From Candidatus Campbelliibacteriota bacterium (lineage in GTDB: Bacteria; Patescibacteriota; Minisyncoccia; UBA9983), in assembly GCA_003231675.1 (NCBI GenBank), contig QIJB01000020.1:1-5774 (forward strand): DNA of 5,774 nucleotides. The letters run 5' to 3'. The position numbers and the translations under genes are program-made. Positions 4,958 through 5,774 of this stretch are shown piece after piece. The notes under the pieces are model-generated. The model was not told the DNA's origin. It did not search any database and was given only the letters and a program-made list of their open reading frames with translations. How positions within the stretch are numbered: the first letter of the stretch is position 1; the number at the start of each line of letters is the position of its first letter.

Positions 4958-5661
4958 CGCCCGAAAATCTCTTATACGCTCTTTTGGGAGGGCTTCTTCC
5001 TCCGCTTTTATGGCTCTGGTTTTGGCTCAAAGAAGACCGGCACCCTGAACCGAGGAGAATCCTTATCGCCACTTTTTTGGCGGGAATGTTTGTCGTTCCA
5101 ATCGCCTTTATGCTGGAAAGAACACTCTCCCTGGCGGCAAAAGCCTTGGGTGTTTACCGCCTCGGCGGAGGTTTTATCACTCTTCTTTTTTTGTGGGCAT
5201 TCATTGAAGAAGTCTTGAAATATCTCGCCGCCAAATACACCGCCCTGAAAAATAAAAGTTTTGACGAACCGGTGGACGCGTTGATATACATGATAACGGC
5301 GGCGTTGGGATTCGCGGCTCTTGAAAACATCTTTTTTTTGATAAACGCTTTTGACGCAAATTCAATGTCCGGAGTTCTGACCGCCAATTTGCGTTTTATG
5401 GGCGCGACACTGCTCCATATGGCAACATCCGGAATAGTCGGAGCGAGTCTCGGCTTTTCCTTTTTTCGCAAAAAGAGCAGAAAAAGGAATCTTGTCATCG
5501 GACTCTTTTTTGCCACTCTTTTGCACTTCGCCTTCAATTATTTTATAATACACAACAAAGACGGAAGTGTATTCAATGTTTTTGTCCCTCTCTGGATATT
5601 AATAATTGCGATTATTTTTACTTTTGAAATGGTCAAAAAAGTGAAAATGAAGCGGGCCTAA
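4942..5661 (+). CDS. PrsW-family intramembrane metalloprotease
   Basis: A 239-residue polytopic membrane protein with about seven to eight hydrophobic segments (roughly 8-29, 39-57, 76-97, 112-136, 153-175, 183-203, 212-230). It shows the hallmarks of the PrsW/CPBP-like glutamic protease superfamily: KEDRHPEPRR (30-39) after the first segment, the EExxK motif as IEEVLKY (Glu89, Glu90, Lys93), DEPVDALIY (108-116), GFAALENIFF with Glu128, His159 in LLHMATSG, and His195 in LLHFAFNY. All expected polar residues lie within predicted helices, so it is probably catalytically competent. In Bacillus, PrsW makes the first cut of the anti-sigma factor RsiW; no sigma or anti-sigma gene is seen here, so the substrate is unknown. 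ATG 4942 lies before the valS stop (4955-4957). With no Shine-Dalgarno site of its own, translation is probably coupled to valS. The basic tail KKVKMKRA probably lies in the cytoplasm. Confidence 0.9.
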   Translation: MAGGLTPENLLYALLGGLLPPLLWLWFWLKEDRHPEPRRILIATFLAGMFVVPIAFMLERTLSLAAKALGVYRLGGGFITLLFLWAFIEEVLKYLAAKYTALKNKSFDEPVDALIYMITAALGFAALENIFFLINAFDANSMSGVLTANLRFMGATLLHMATSGIVGASLGFSFFRKKSRKRNLVIGLFFATLLHFAFNYFIIHNKDGSVFNVFVPLWILIIAIIFTFEMVKKVKMKRA

Positions 5662-5774
5662 CTCCTCTCTGGTCAGTCTCCGCTTGACTAAGTTCACATA
5701 CATTCTGCACTCATTAACCAAATGGGCGCATGAGAATACATTGTAAATATAAAGGAGTGAAGGGGTTTGTCACG
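5662..5774. other. Non-coding right end of the window
   Basis: No complete gene and no clear terminator for the valS-protease operon is visible. TTGACT at 5684-5689 matches a -35 well, but I see no good -10 at 16-18 nt from it. A downstream gene probably begins at or just after the right edge. Confidence 0.5.
5751..5757 (+). promoter_or_regulatory. Shine-Dalgarno-like site at the right edge
   Basis: AAAGGAG (5751-5757) lies 9 nt before a TTG at 5767-5769, which could start a gene running out of the window; only two further codons' worth of bases are visible. No ATG is available at a better distance. It could equally be a chance purine run. Confidence 0.3.

Noticed and set aside
478..5661. 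Recoding of UGA (as Gly or Trp) in this genome
   Set aside because: All five genes end at TAA or TAG, which drew attention, but none has an in-frame TGA, their Gly and Trp use ordinary codons, and the in-frame TGA of the valS repeat appears to have been removed. The standard bacterial code fits.
5661..5758. Pairing of ACTCCT (5661-5666) with AGGAGT (5753-5758) as sequestration of a ribosome site
   Set aside because: Only six pairs across an 86-nt loop, and the gene it would control is not visible.

Overview
The window looks like a stretch of chromosome from a small-genome bacterium, most probably of the Candidate Phyla Radiation (Patescibacteria, Parcubacteria-like). This is inferred from the compact ValRS without a C-terminal arm, the TsaD with an extra internal segment and the NHMEGH wording of its metal site, a PrsW-type membrane protein, and two core genes that seem to start without a Shine-Dalgarno leader. 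I cannot confirm the taxon without a search. Base composition is moderate and fairly even. There is no phage, IS, CRISPR array, tRNA or rRNA.

Layout. A small orphan gene (41-388, +) with a strong Shine-Dalgarno site ends at a very good intrinsic terminator (396-430). Next is tsaD (478-1689, +), the tRNA t6A37 threonylcarbamoyltransferase. It converges on a radical SAM gene (1781-2704, -), with a perfect 10-bp terminator hairpin between them. The radical SAM gene and valS (2816-4957, +) are divergent and share a promoter region of about 110 bp. valS encodes a shortened valyl-tRNA synthetase and overlaps by 16 nt a PrsW-family intramembrane protease gene (4942-5661, +). The last 113 bases hold no complete gene and end near a Shine-Dalgarno-like site.

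How the genes relate. tsaD and valS are both translation-fidelity housekeeping genes (tRNA modification; aminoacylation with editing). The protease is probably translated by coupling to valS. The small gene and the radical SAM gene are separate transcription units of unknown substrate; both have strong ribosome sites, unlike tsaD and valS.

Most striking feature. Two essential genes carry three in-frame insertions of a degenerate 7-bp tandem repeat, GCYNTCA, always in blocks of four heptads (28 nt): twice in tsaD (1002-1029, 1517-1544) and once in valS as a head-to-head pair of blocks (3457-3517). Because 7 is not a multiple of 3, the sense strand encodes the same cyclic peptide (about S-A-V-S-x-Q-L) in every frame, with no stop. 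The reverse orientation brings a TGA into every frame. In the reversed valS block, the one heptad whose TGA would be in frame reads CGA instead. This looks like a dispersed gene-invading repeat tolerated in surface loops. A second oddity is that ValRS lacks the segment that normally follows its WWGHxIP motif.
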